This document shows positions 48,525 to 62,064 of a DNA stretch of 64,000 nucleotides, in pieces. A program made the translations under genes and the position numbers. Under the pieces are notes generated by a model. That model saw nothing but the letters and a program-made list of their open reading frames with translations, had not been told where the DNA came from and ran no database searches. The first letter of the stretch is position 1, and each line of letters begins with the position of its first letter. This stretch comes from Setophaga petechia (lineage: Eukaryota; Chordata; Aves; Passeriformes; Parulidae), in the NCBI GenBank assembly GCA_024362935.1, contig JANCRA010000014.1, positions 5,351,001 to 5,415,000 on the forward strand, in the 5' to 3' direction.

Positions 48525-51500
48525 TTTTACTGGATCAGATTTGCCTTTCATTGAAAACACAATGTTCTAAGTTGAGCTGTTCAATGAAATGACAGTCTCA
48601 CTCATACCAATATTATTACACTTTTTTTAGATACAGGTAAGGTTGTGTTAGCACAGCATATTCATTTTTATGCAAAAGATGATGCACAGACCATGCAGAG
48701 GCTTTTTTGCAAGAGAAGTGAGCTGAATGGGGCTGAAATGGGCTAACTTTTATAAATGTGGACACCTGCACAAATTGACCATCATGTGTGCAAAGCAGCC
48801 TTTGTTCCTTTTTTGTTGTTGTTTTTTTGGTTTTTTTTGCTTTCCCCAGATCCTTGAATCTCTCCCCGTGCATGCCATGTGTGCACTAACTCCTAATTTA
48901 TATCACTTCAAGTGAAGAAAATCAGAGCCTTTGACTTGTAAATCTCACTCAAAACACACTTTTATGGTTGGGGCTATAATGGAAATACCAACAAACTCAG
49001 ATATTTAACTATAAGGGCTCAATCTCTGACATGATAATAAAGATATGTTTTACTGCCAAGCTTTCTTGTACAGATAATAAAGGAATGATGCTTTTTAGTT
49101 TTCCTGTTGTAAATACACATACTTTGCCAAGGAAAAGGTGTTTGCCAGGTCAAAGCCATTGCTCCAAAACAGAATGCAATAAGGAAATAATATAAATAGT
49201 GAAGGGCCCAACACCTCCACTAAAAGTTATCAACTTTGAAGATCAAGCTGACACATTATTTCTTGTATTCATGTATCAAAGTGGTACATCTGCACACCAG
49301 TAATTCAGTGTCAACACTACTGATTCTCTGGGCACGTAGCTCCTGTCGAGGTCTTTAGTAGGTCTGTTTGTGTAAGGTTTGTGTCTCTAAAATGTATGGA
49401 GTTCATATTTGTAGGGTGTTATTTCACATGTGGAACTTGGAAAGAAAGATCCTCCAGTGTTCAGAAAACCCTCACCACGTATCTCCAGTCTTACCAGTAA
49501 AAGGCTGTGATTTATTTCTTTCTGGATCAGACAAACGAGGCTTTCATCCAGTAAAGGTTTGAATTTAGGGACAACGGGGCTGGGTTTCCTCCTTAAACAT
49601 CTTTTGTGAATAGTACTTTCCTCTATTAGAAGTGAATTCCTATTTTTGAGGCTTTGTTTCTCTCTTCCACAGTGCTAAATTAATGTTTTCTGTGCTGGAA
49701 GATCTTGAAAAAAATATATTGTTTTATTAAAGCTACACCCCACCTCTCCACCTCCTGCCCCCTGGTCTGACTGTCAGCTGAAAGTTGGACTTAATGATGG
49801 GGGGAATTTCTTTATTTTTTGCTATTATTTTTTGCCAAAATGTCCTTTAATATCTACTCTACTTTCTCACTTTCTGTTGCTCCCAAGAGCAAAACAGAGG
49901 CTTATTTGCTATAGTGACATTTTTGAAAATCTGCATGGCAGCATCACTGTTGCCTATGGAATAGTCATCATGTTCAATTTTGTTGATCCTGTATTTGTTT
50001 GCTGGAAAGCAAATCCATCTATTTATCTTCAAAGTCTGTTTTCCCAGGTTTCCCTTGCTTAAAGAGCTATACTCAGCTAGAGCAGAGTCCTTGACTGCAA
50101 AGCTTATGATATTAATGTTTTGCTCTGCTGTTCTAATGATCAGTGTGATGTTTTGAAAGTGTTCTGTCTTGTCAGCCCTGTTGTTTTTGCAATCTGTGTT
50201 GATTTGGATGTCAGCTATGTTTCCAATAAACTTCTGAACCCTGAGTACTTTCTAGCAGGGAAGAAAAAAGATGCTTTGTTTACCATGCTATGGAAATTAA
50301 AGACCAAGAACTTTCAAAAATAGGAGCCTACAGTCAGATCCTTTAGCCTATGTTTAGATTTCTAAAGCAGCGGCCTAATTTTAAAAAGGATCCAGAGGCT
50401 TCTCTTTGGCTCAGTACTCTGGACAGGTTTTTAGATATTCTGGATGAGGAGGATTAAATATTTAATACAAAATTGACTTATTTTAGGTATTTTGTGTTGC
50501 ATGGGATTTTGATTGAGTGGAGTGATACAATAATAGTCTGAGCTCACAACACAAGCACAATGCAGTGATTGCACCCTACAGCTGCATCCCAACAATGCCA
50601 TTTGTGTCACAATATCTCCCCAGGACTTCTTCAGTGCAAAGAGGACTGTGATAGCTCCTGGTGGTCATTAATTAGTGTGCAGGGATATTTCAGGGACTTC
50701 TCTGTAGCAAAATCTGTAAAAGTTGGTTGCAGTCTCAGTTTGGGCCGTACTTTTGTATTTGCTTGTGATTCCTGGGGAGCATGGAATTTGAGGAATAAAA
50801 TTTCCTGGGCTAAAATTGGGTCTCTACTCTGAACAATACTCCTTCATATTCACTTTTAAATAAAATTTCCCTGCTGTGATTTCAGGCAAGAACAAAATAT
50901 ATATACTTTAAAAAAGAAGTTGGAATGGATACCCTTTACTCTGTCAAGCTTTATTTATGGAGGGAATTTTGACATATGAAATTTGGAGTAAAATTTCTCT
51001 TGCTGTGTTTTCAAGCAAAACCAAAGCAAATGCTTGTTGCAAATACATAGTTAGAACAAATGATCTTGTTTTCATGCCAACTTTGAGAGGGTAAAAGGAA
51101 GGAAGCTTATGATACTTCTGACTGAAGATTATTTTCTTTTATATAAGGAGAACAAGATGCTGGCTAAATCAACTTCTAGGACAGAGATGAGATGAGCCTA
51201 AATACTTTATTCAGGAACTTTAAAGCCTTGGAGGAGAACTGGACAGGCAGAACTGGAAGCTCAGGTATGTCTTCTCAATTCCCAGGCAGCTGCAGACTTT
51301 GAGATTTGTCAAGGGTTTCTTCTCCATCTCCAGCTTTTTGGGAGGTGTCTTTGTAGAGAGGAAAAAGCACTCCTGCATTCTGATGTGAATCTCTTCCAAT
51401 CCCCATGCCCTTATCCAACTCTCCCACTGAAATTCACCTTCTGAGGAGAGCCACAGCAGAGAAACCCATTTTCTGGAGCTCCTGGGCTGGCCCAGATTGC

Positions 51501-54212
51501 ACCAGAGGTTGCAGTGTAACATGGGCAAACTGCAGAGCATTCCCCAGGACCCAGCTCCTATGATGTACTGGTGTGGCAAGATCTTAAAAGTGTGAAATGA
51601 AATTATGTGGAACATAATGGCCGTCTTCTGGATGTTTCCATGTCCTTTGTCTTTCTACTAACAGCTGCAACCCAACTTGTACTTGGCTATTTTTAGTGTA
51701 GAGGTCAGCCTTAGAAATGTGTCCTCAAGTGCTCCTTGGCAAGACCAGGCAGCTGGGTTTGCCAGTGGATAAACTGGATTTCCTAGAAGTTAGTGAGAAT
51801 CTGAGCGAGTCACCCAAAAGTCAGTACCTGAGCTGGGAGAGCAGCTGTGGAGCCTGGATTGTTCCATCTCTTGCCATGACCAGGAGGCCAAGCTCCTATT
51901 GCTAATATAAGCCAGAGGGTCAGAAACAAACAGCAAATATGATAATATTTAAGGTGTTGGGATTTTTTTATTTTTAAGAATATACCAATTTAATACAATT
52001 TTTAATTTATTTTTTTAACTATAGCACATGTGTCTACCATTTTAAACATTAATCTTGAAGCCAAGATATGCCTTTTGGGTATTTTCCTATTAATGAAGTA
52101 ACTTGCTGCAGAGATGCCATAATATCTCAGCAATCTGCATGTTCTCTGGCCAAAGTACCACTTAAAGTTTTAGCTCCTTCTTGAATATGTTGGTTGGACA
52201 CATGCCGTTTTTAGAAGCTAGATATTTTTTATTGGATTTGATGGGAAATATAAATTTGGTTTGGAAAAGGGCTAACCCTTCAAGCCTTCGATTCTCCCTA
52301 TTAAGATTTTCCTTGCAACTTGGCCTCTTTTAAACTCCCATCTCGTGCATACTCTTTTCTAATCTGATACCTCAGTGTACATATCTAAACATGATCAGTG
52401 ACAGTTTTAGCTGCGGGGTGAGACTTTCTGTGACAAGGGCAGTGAGCTCTGATTTGAGACCATTCATTGCAAGTGACTTCAGCTGTCTCTTCAAGTGACA
52501 TCCAGCTACTTGAGGAATGGGGGATGACGAAAGTTCTTTGGACAGAAAACTTTCACTGACAAGAAGGTGACAGGTCCTTGCACAGCTGGTCTCTGATATG
52601 CCTTGGAAGAGGCCTATGTAGTTACTAATTTAAGTGTAGTGGTGGCTGCAAGCATGGAGCAGACAAGTTCTTGTAGATTTGTAACTCATCTGCAGGAATG
52701 ACAGGAGTTGGAGCTACACTTATGGTGCTGGCGTTGTTGTATAACATTTCCAATAGCCCATGTTTATTTAAAGAGCTAAGTAAACTGAACTGCAAGCTAT
52801 TCTCATTAGTGCTTCTGAACATGTAGCTGAACATGGTGTATTCTGTTAATTTGTTCATATATTTAAAGTGGATACTGACCTTTTTTTAATGGTCTGTCAA
52901 CTTACAGTAATGGTATCCTCACTCTTGGGGCTGTCTATTCCTTCTTTTTTTTTTTTCCAACCTGTCCTAATTTTCCCCAGTGTCTCCCATCAGTTTTTCA
53001 GCCCTTGAGGTGCTATCAATAATGAAAACTCTAATGTGTGGGAAGTGGGTGGTTTTTTTTGGTTGTGGATTTTTTTTTTTCCCCCATGGGGACTTCTTGC
53101 CTTGCTCAGAACAAATGCAGGCAACTCCTCTCCCAAATCCCAATGTTCCCTGCCACCATTGTTACTGTTGGCAGTAATACTGGAGGGAAATCAAAAGATC
53201 CTTCCAAACCAGGAGAGTGATGTGGCATCCTGAGCACACACACAGGGGTGACCTCTTTCCAGTGCATGAGGGGTCAGTGCTGCCCATTGCACGGGGAGCT
53301 GTGATAATTTTTTGGCATGTTTGCTGTCATCTATTTGGGAACTGGGGCATTTTTAGCCCAGCTCTGCCACCAACCACTTTGGGGACAATATCAAATTATT
53401 GTGCTCTAAGTACCTGCTGATTGCTTACATATCTGTGTATAGGCAATAAAGCTTTAAATGTTGAAAGTGTCTGTGCCTAATCCTGACCTGTGAGGGAAGT
53501 AATTATCCTCTAACTATCAGGTAGCAATTGGATTGTAACATCAAAAGTTTGAGGCCCCTGATAGCCAGCCATAACCCAAAGAAATGAGGTGACTTATTGT
53601 GGATGTTTAAATAATGTTGCTCTGGCAGATCTGATTTCAGAGGCTCCTCCTTTCCCACCACCACGTGTGACTACTGCTCCCACTGCCCACTTTGCCTTTC
53701 CTCCGCAGCTTTTCATGCAGTTGGGCTCTAAGTCTGCAACAGTCAGAATATTTTATTTCAGAAGGGTGTCCTTTCACAGACCTGATTTAGAGCAGGGCCA
53801 CAGGAATGGTCCTTTGGCAGAGCTGAGAGGGTGGCCACTGGAGCGTGTGGCACTGGACAGGGAATGGCAGTGAGGGGTGAGGCTGCCAAAAGCATCTGAC
53901 CTGCTGAGGACAAGAGCAGGGAAGGAGCACTGCCAAAAAGGATTATTAGAGGGAAGATGGGACTAATTGTCACAAAGGAGGTACTGGAGACCACAGCCAC
54001 ACAAGCAATGGGTGGTCCTGAGCTGAGCTCCAGGGGAAGTGTGGCCACTTACACCACTGGAAAACTTGTCCTCTGCTGTGTAGGGGAGTGTTTGTCACCC
54101 TATCAGTACAGTCTCAGCTCTCCTTTAAGGTCTTTGCTTTTTGTATCTGAAATATTGCCTGGTTTACATTGAAGATTACAGCAGTGTAATCTCTTTCTCA
54201 GCAGTTGTGTTT
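48525..54212. other. Non-coding host DNA
   Basis: No gene recognised. The minus-strand open frame at 51220-51615 is the longest here but shows no domain. Poly-T and poly-pyrimidine tracts occur near 52945 and 53070. Confidence 0.45.
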
Positions 54213-54298
54213 CAGTCCCCAGCTGGTGTAAATCAGCAGAGCTCAGCTGCCTGCACAGGAGTTGCACCATTTGCAGCCACGGAGGCTTTGGCCCTCAG
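54213..54298 (+). repeat. Ancient amniote repeat relic
   Basis: CCCCAGCTGGTGTAAATCAG, followed by CAGAGCTCAGCTGCC and ending in GGCTTTGGCCCTCAG, fits the pattern of an old palindromic-looking amniote repeat that I associate with CR1/L3-type tails. The family name is uncertain. Confidence 0.45.
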
Positions 54299-57200
54299 TA
54301 AATAAACACCAGTGTATTATTGCAAAGATTTGACCTCATTTGTTTTGTTTTGGGGTTTTTTTCCATCTCCTTGACACATCATTGAGCAAATTGTCACTGA
54401 AGCAAGGGAGTAGGAGAGGAGATAATTAAATATTACATAAGGATAATAAGGTGTGATTAAAATTGTTTCTGTGGTTTAACATGTAGGTCTTTTTTAGTAA
54501 TTTCTTTGCTGGTTGGAAAATGTGAGCTGTGTGTAATGCCAAATAAACAGTTTGCTGTAGATATTTAAAAGGACCGAGTGCACCTCTTACAGATACTTTG
54601 TTGACAGTTAAAAAATGACGAATCTATTATTCATGCTGAGCAGCCAGACAGGAGGAATGCTGCCCTAACTTTCACATGGTAAAAGAGGAAATGAGCAGCA
54701 GTGTAGCTTGTAAAGGCAACTGGGTGGGTTTGTTTAAAGGAATCCTGTGTTTTTGGTGTCCTGATTTGTAACATGACTGAGTTGGAATTTGGTAAACCCA
54801 GCGCTACAATGGCAAAACTTCTTTTGATTTCAGCAAGACTGTAACTTGGTTTTGTGTATCCATGTTTGACTGAGGTCACAGGTACAGAAACCTGATGCAG
54901 ACAGGGTGTTTATTTTTCTCCCCCTCCAGAAGTTACTGTCTGTAAAGGAATGAGTGATGCCTGGCTTTCTGACGACAAACCTTCGATTTTTAATGACTCA
55001 CCTGCAATAGCTGATAAAGTGTTGTGAGGCCCTTTCTTGAAGGGTTGGCTTAGCAGGATGTCGTGTGAGAAATGTGTAAAAACAAAAGAGCAGCAATTGC
55101 AGGTGTCTGGGGCACTTCTTATTGAAGCTGATATGCTGGTTTCTTAATTTAATCAGAATTATATGTATGCAGAAAATGAGTATACTGAGATGACTGCTGT
55201 ACATGGTGATTACACATTGCTCACTGTTGAAATGAGATATGGGTTTTGTGTGCCAAATGAAACTTGTTTAATGAAGGTTACCTGTGATGTGACAGATGCA
55301 GCAGAGAGCCCATCTGAGCTTACTTAGGGAGCTGACCAAAATGAAGCATTCATTCCTTCAGTTATTAAGACCTGTGTGATTTTGGTTTTTCAGTTTCACC
55401 TTTGCTTTAAATTGTGTGTCCCATGCTTTTCCAGCTTTTGTGCATTTCGAGGATTTTAGTGCGTGTGCATAATGCAGAAGTGCATGTCAACAGGAATTGT
55501 TCAGTTCAGCCTCTCAGTGTGGGAGTGAGATGTGTAAGGGAGCAGCCCTAGAAAGTTCTGCTAACAGGGAAAAGCTGCTGAATTTGCTGTCAGAGAAGTG
55601 GGTACTGCATAGGGGTTTGATCTGAATAAAGCCTGCATTGCCCAGGTGAGCAGCCCTCTGTGAGTCCTGTGGCTCGGAAAGGTTCAGCAAATTGTGCTGG
55701 ACAAGGAGCACAGCTTTGTCTGTGTATTTAACCCACCCAGCAGGACTTTGGGATGAGATTGCATCCTCTTCAGCCCTGGGATGGCATCTGACAGTGGCTC
55801 AAAGTCACAGGTTGAGCCAACAGTATTTCATCACTGCATGATTCTTGTGGTGTGCAAGTGAAAGTGCCTAAGGCCTCAGATTTATCTGTGCCTGGTTTCT
55901 CAAGAAACATAAGCACAGATTTATCTGTATAAGGAAATTAATTTTGTTCAAGGGAGAAATTGAAGCAGAATGCAGAAATGATTGTGGAATAAGGCAGGTA
56001 AAGTTGTTAGTTAAATCAGCTCCATCCCTTGTGATAAATAGATCAAGAAGCTGGACAATTTATTGAATAAATTGTCCAGAGATGTCTAAATTATTTGCAG
56101 TGTCATTTCACCTGAGCCTGAGGAATGTGAGGCCAAATTTCAGCTGGCTATATTGCATTCCTCTCTAGAGCCCGAAATAGGATCTCAGCTGTTATAAATT
56201 GATTAATGAAAGTATTGTTATTTAGACCAGACCCTTAGGCTTGTAATGCCTAGTTTTAGCATAAATGACCAAGCTGAGCCATTCTTTAGAAGGCATAGCT
56301 TTAAAAGCTATTTGTCTAGTTCAGAAGAAAAAAATTATAATGGCTTTCATTGTTTTGGCACGTTTTATTGTCTGTGTTGCCTCCCCAAATGATTTACTTG
56401 TTGTTTTTTTTTTCACTTGAACCTGTTTGGCATCATATTAGCATGGCACATGAAGATCCTGAGGTGAAAATAAATCCACAAAGATAAATATCAAACTTTG
56501 AGATGCTGTTCCATGTAACTGAATGTTTATCTGAACTTCACACACAGCATCCAGTTAGATAATTTGCCCACGAGGCAAGTTTGTTTCATTTTTCACAATG
56601 TTCTGCTACTTGAGATTATTTATTCACTGCAGCAGAGCTATGGACTAGCCTGATTTTTAAGCAAGCACTGTGAGGATAGATACTGCAGTACTATCTTTCA
56701 TGGAAAACTCTGGAGTGAGAAGCAAAGGAGCTCCCAGTGCATCCAGGATGGGCTAGAAAAATTGGTGATGGTGCAACCGCAGAGGTAAGAGGATTGTGGA
56801 AATGTTTTTCCCTCTTATCCCTTCTGCTTGCCCTATAGTTACCTTACACCAATATTTCAAAACTCTGGATATAATTTTAATAAAGAAAAAGGGTCAAGAA
56901 CCTGATTGTTTCTGTACTTACCTCCCTGGATGTGTGTTTAGTTAGCAAAAGGGAGAGATGAAGTGTTTATTCCACCAATAACTACAAAAACTTTATACAA
57001 GGCTCCTTAGCTGAAATTTAATAATCAGTATTCTATTAGACAATTTTTTACACTTAACAATCATTCTTGCTTGAATGTGTTAGACAAGGGAAGCTGGTTT
57101 ATCATATGCTGCATTAATTGTGATACATCTTGAGAGGCATTTTCACAGGAGTTCTCTTCCTTTCCACCTTTGTGTAAATGAGTTAAACTGCCCACTAAAA

Positions 57201-60200
57201 ATTCAGCAAACCTAAACTGCAGCCAAGGAAAACATCTGCTTTGGACATGACTTACTTTATTTTCTAGCAGGAGGGCTCCATATATCAATGCTTTGCCTTG
57301 TCTAATTTCATTAATGTGATCTTGTGTCCATCGTGTGGCACTTTAATGGCCATTATTTGTGGCCTCCATCAAATAAAGCATTGACCATAAATCCAACCTC
57401 ACGTAAATGAAGATATAAATGTCAATCTGCATTACTGTACAATATTTATTATTTTAATTAAATGAAACTGATTGTGACATTTATTAGATCGCAGGTTCCT
57501 TGTTAATGGCAATGAAAAGTGAAAAGATTTGCTTATTTTAGAAAGGCAAAAAGCTGCTTATTTTATGTAGTTTTTAGAAATTGTCTTAGTGTTACTGGCA
57601 TAGGTTATCAGAGCTAGGAATCTGTGTTCATCACAATGTTTGTGCATCTTCTTGGGGAATTAGCAAGTTAGTAAAGCCAAACATTACATGGACAGCAGAA
57701 ATATCAAGGAACAAATATATTAGGAAGGTGAATACCCTGCTTTTGTTACTCTAGTAGTACAAGTATTTGACTGAACCATTTTGTTTCATTTTCTCTAAAT
57801 AGCAGGAGTTATCCTAGGTCAGATATTCTAGTTTTTTGCTGGTAGCAATTAAACTTTGTTCAGTGTGAACAGACTTATTTTCCAAATTATTGTGGAAAAT
57901 ACAGAAAGCCTGTAGCTTTAAAATTCTGAAGCCAAATCCTTTGTAGTCCAGTCCCAAGGACAGAAATCCAGTACAAATCAGAGACTGTTCTTATTTATTC
58001 TCCTTTGGTTGTTCTGTTCACTGTGCTTTTAATGCACAAAAAGAATACTCCATGCTGTTTGCATTGGTTGTAAGAAGGGATAATAATGGATAAAATTCCC
58101 TGCTCGTGATGCTGGCAAAATTTTTAAGTCTGGCAAATAATAAAAAGTAAAAGACTGAAGATGTGATATTTGGTACATTTCTTCACTTAAAGGGAGTTGA
58201 GTTTTATCAAAACCTACTTTAGAGCAGCCGGTTTAGAGTCTGAACAGTCTTTGTACCTCAAAGAGGTCACACCCCTCACCAATGGACTGTGTCCAGAAAC
58301 ACTTCTGTATGATGGAGATGTTAAATATTATTTAGGAAAAAAACTCTTGAGTTATAGTTTATCATTTTATATTCAAAAATATTGATCCTGTTGCTAATGA
58401 AGTCAGTGGCAAAACTTTAATTAACTGAGTTGGAAGGGTAGAAACTTGGGAAATCAGGATTAAAAGGAGATTTCATCTTTTTGTATATAAGCTTCCCTTC
58501 TATCTGTGCTTTTCACAATGATTCCTTCCTTGAAAATCAACAAAAACATTCACACTGACCTAAAGGCAAATTGATTCAGCTGTTCAAACATCTTGACACT
58601 GTTTTCAGAGCAGGTTAAAATGTTTGCTACAGATCTCTAGGATCTTTCCCAATAACACTGTAAGGTTTTTAAACTAAATTGTCTTTATTTCAGATCACTT
58701 CTAACTAAAAATATTTAGTGTATTTGTTACAAAGCTGATCATGAGCTTCATGTCTGTATCAAATCCTATTGCTCAGATTAAATTTAATTCCAGTAAAGAG
58801 GTGAAAATACTTCTCTGAAGTTTATCCTTTTGGTCAGTATGAACCATGCATATTCACAGCACACTTCAAGTAATTATTAGATGTTTTCTTTTCAAGCTAA
58901 GTGCCCAGCATGGCATGGCACGGCACAGAAGAAATTGATTTAGCAAAAGCAAAGTTGAGAAGCTGGAACAGAAAAGAAACTGGATTTAAAGACAATGCTT
59001 TACCTTTCTACAGGGGCTGCTCTTCTTTAATTATTTCAAGGCTTTTTTCCTGCGATGAAATAGCCAAGGAAATGACTTTTTCTTTTACCAGAATCTAAAA
59101 CCAAAGTGATGGATAGAAACTTCTGGAGTCTCACTTTTATGTTTAGCAATTTTAGTTCAGTATTGCTTTTTCAGCAAGTACTTAAAACTTTTTTCTGTGA
59201 TTTTATAGGCCACTGTGTAGACACATAACTGTGTAACACTTCTGTTCTCCCCCTGAGTTTACTGTAATGTATTTTTCTTAATTTTTTTTTTGTTTATATA
59301 CACAATGTGTGCTTGTATAGATTTGTGGTATTTCCTTTCAACCTTTCTAGTAGCTATAGCAGAGAGATCTTGGATTTGTGTTAATTCCCAGTGTGCAAAA
59401 CACTTTCTGTGTTGCAGCAAGGCAGTGAAAACATCCTTTTCACTGTTGTACTGAAATGAGATTAATATTGTTGAAGTAACCATTGACAGTGGGCTCTACT
59501 TACTGCTCCCTCCAAAAGTGTCCAATGTTCCCTCTTGCTCAGAAGCTCTTGAGAAATTTGTAAAAACACACATGGTGAGGGGAATTATTTAATCTCCAAA
59601 TGCTGATCCTGACAACCAAATTTCACTTTGAGTACCTGCTGCAATTCCTCATCTGAATATTGCAGCACTCTCTCATGCTCCAAAGTCTTGCTGGCTGGCA
59701 GATGAAGATCACTTTTAATCTCATGGAATATCACTACTTTTTAAGGTGATTGGTTGGCCTTGTTCAAAGCCCAAGTCCTCTTCCAGAGTTGTATTTTTTT
59801 TATATTCTGGTGATGATTGCTAGACAAGATTGTTCTTTTGTCATCGTGTACCAAAACTGAGTTCTTGAATGTTCTCAGAAACTGTCTTTTTTTACATTTA
59901 TGGTTGTTCTTATCTGCCAAGACTGCTGTGATTTCTTCTAGCTCTGCTTGCCACCCTGAGATTCAAGTCCATTTCAGTGTTAGATGAGGTTGTGTAATAC
60001 TATGATACCAAAATTATTTTGAAGAATTTTGCCAATACTTTGCCTTTTGTTCTAGAACTTGAGAGGAATAGGTACCATTCATCCAACCAGTCTTCAGTCA
60101 TTCTGATTTCTTGATTTCTTATTCTAACATGATTTCAATTTCCTTCTGTATTTGTTCTTCCCCTGGGAAATTAATCTGAGTTCTGACACATGTTCTCTGT

Positions 60201-60524
60201 CGTCTTTGTTAAATCTGTGAGCCAAAGAATTGATGTTCTTAGCAGAGGCTTTGCCTCCTGCCAGTAAACTCTACTTTTTGCTGCTTTAAGGCATTGTATT
60301 TTCTTCTACTGGTTCTTGCTCAAGTACCTAGAAATAAACAAACCTTATTTGTTTTTCCTGTGCTCTCCTTGGTGTTCTCCAGGTGTTGCACATCTCTCCA
60401 GTGGTTTGATCCATCCAACTCCTTCCAAAAGCTGATTGACCCTCTCACCCCATGTGCATCTTTTCTGTGCAAAGTGTGAAGGAGTCTGACCTTCTAGGCT
60501 CGTTTTCTGAAGTGTCACTGATTT
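54299..60524. other. Non-coding host DNA
   Basis: No gene recognised. It contains a perfect palindrome at 56051-56079 and a very AT-rich, possibly conserved non-coding patch near 57310-57560. Confidence 0.45.
56051..56079. repeat. Perfect 13-bp hairpin
   Basis: CTGGACAATTTA plus one more base pairs exactly with its complement across a 3-base loop. This is seen directly. Confidence 0.85.
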
Positions 60525-60730
60525 GTTCTGTTACTTTGGGCAAGTCACTTAATCTCACTGTGGTGTAGTTTATCCACTATAAAATAAGTCTAATAATCCT
60601 TGTCCGCTTTGCTGAGCCCTGAATCTTGTTTGCCTTCTTTACATGTGCAGTCCTAAGGGTATTATAAAGCTTCAATTATTAATGTTTGGAAAGTGCTTTG
60701 AGATCTTTGGATGGAAATCCCTGTATAATC
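60525..60730 (+). repeat. MIR-like ancient SINE relic, forward
   Basis: ACTTTGGGCAAGTCACTTAA matches the MIR conserved core closely. It continues with TATCCACTATAAAATAAGTC and, after a diverged gap, the tail-like AAGTGCTTTGAGATCTTTGG. This is one of the clearest old repeats in the window. Confidence 0.75.
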
Positions 60731-60732
60731 AT

Positions 60733-60930
60733 ATTTAGCACTTAGCATTTCACAGCACAGTGCAGACGCTACGTAATCCTCAGAATACTCCTGTGAGACA
60801 GAATTACCTGTCAATACAATTATTATCCTCACTTTACTGGATAGCGAGGCAGAAGGATTAGGACCTAATCCTGCTTCTCTTCAAATAAATGGGAGTTCTT
60901 CTCTTGACTTCAGCAGGAGCTGGAAGAAGC
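60733..60930 (-). repeat. MIR-like relic in reverse plus old amniote repeat tail
   Basis: TTAGCACTTAGCATTTCACA, TAATCCTCAGAATACTCC, ATTATTATCCTCACTTTACT and GCGAGGCAGAAGG follow the reverse complement of MIR. The next bases, about 60862-60925, carry CTAATCCTGCTTCTC and TTGACTTCAGCAGGAGC, typical of another ancient amniote repeat. Two relics therefore face each other here. Confidence 0.65.
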
Positions 60931-61959
60931 TTCTGTGACACATCAAGGTTTGAGATCAGTCTAGATGTCAATCTACCCTGAACCTCATGGAGTCTTCTTC
61001 CTCACTGTACTACAGAGTCTGGTGTTTCCTGATCATGTTATGTACACTTTGTAGCATGATTCATTTTTAGTCTTCCTTCTTATCATTCTGTTTTGGTTAT
61101 CTTCTATATAATTTGTTTTTTAGTGTATTTTCAAGCCCCAGCATATTCTCGATGCTGCATGGGAGATAGATCATCCATGAATTCTTCTGTATCACCTTTG
61201 CCATCTTCCTTCATGGATTTATCCAGTACAGCTCTTTTGCCTATTTTTAACAACTTTGTTTTTCTGCTGGTCGTGTAACTCAGCTGCTGTCTACTGCAGT
61301 GCTGCCTCTACATAGTTAACCATATCTAACTCCTTTATTTTTAGACCAGTTTTGTTGCTGAGAAAACAGTCCATAGTACTTTATCATAGTTATAATAATT
61401 TTGTGTCTGTGATTATGCTAGCTTGCCCTTTATTCTTCTCAGTTATTTTAGTCTTTTCCAATATTAGACAAAGCAGGCCTGTCTCACACTGTAGGTGCTC
61501 AGGACTCATATTGTTACCCTTGACATGATAAGCAAAGCAGTGCTATAAAAAGACTGCAAGAAAAAGTATTTAAAATCTGAACTAAAATTATTTTAAGAAA
61601 TCCCTTATGTGAAGGAGAGATAGGTGAGTTCATTCTTCCCAGAAATAAGTTGAATTATATAACTTCTTTATCAAAGAAGAATCAGTCTGTCTGACATGTT
61701 AGAGAAAAGATTCCTCATTAATATCAGTTACTAACCCCGTATTTCAGCATCACCAAAATGAGCTCAATCTGTCTTAAAATAATGAGGAAAAGTAATTTCT
61801 GTGATGTCAGATTCATGGTGCTTCTCTACTTCTTAGCCTGCTTTGTTCCAGAGACCATTTTGGGGTTCACAGGCAGGCAGTGTAAATAAGGATCCATCCA
61901 CAGAGGTTCATTTCTGGAGCCTGTCACAATTTTAGATACAGAAACTCTCCACAGACCTG
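60931..61959. other. Non-coding host DNA
   Basis: No gene or named repeat seen. Confidence 0.45.
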
Positions 61960-62064
61960 ACACTGGTGGCTGTGGAAGAGGGTTCAAGGCTGGGCCTCAG
62001 CCACAGGTGCTGCTGGTCACTCACCTGCCTGAGGAGCTTTGGGACCTTCCACAGCCACCAGTGT
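61960..62064. repeat. 105-nt structured inverted repeat
   Basis: Bases 61960-61978 pair perfectly with 62046-62064 (19 bp). Inside, 61986-61991 pairs with 62035-62040 (one G-T), 61995-62000 with 62029-62034, and 62005-62009 with 62022-62026. The result is one long, mostly paired hairpin with a 12-base loop. The pairing is seen directly. It could be a palindromic DNA-transposon remnant or a structured RNA. I do not recognise a family. Confidence 0.75.

Noticed and set aside
51220..51615. 131-residue minus strand open frame
   Set aside because: No recognisable domain or start context; treated as chance.
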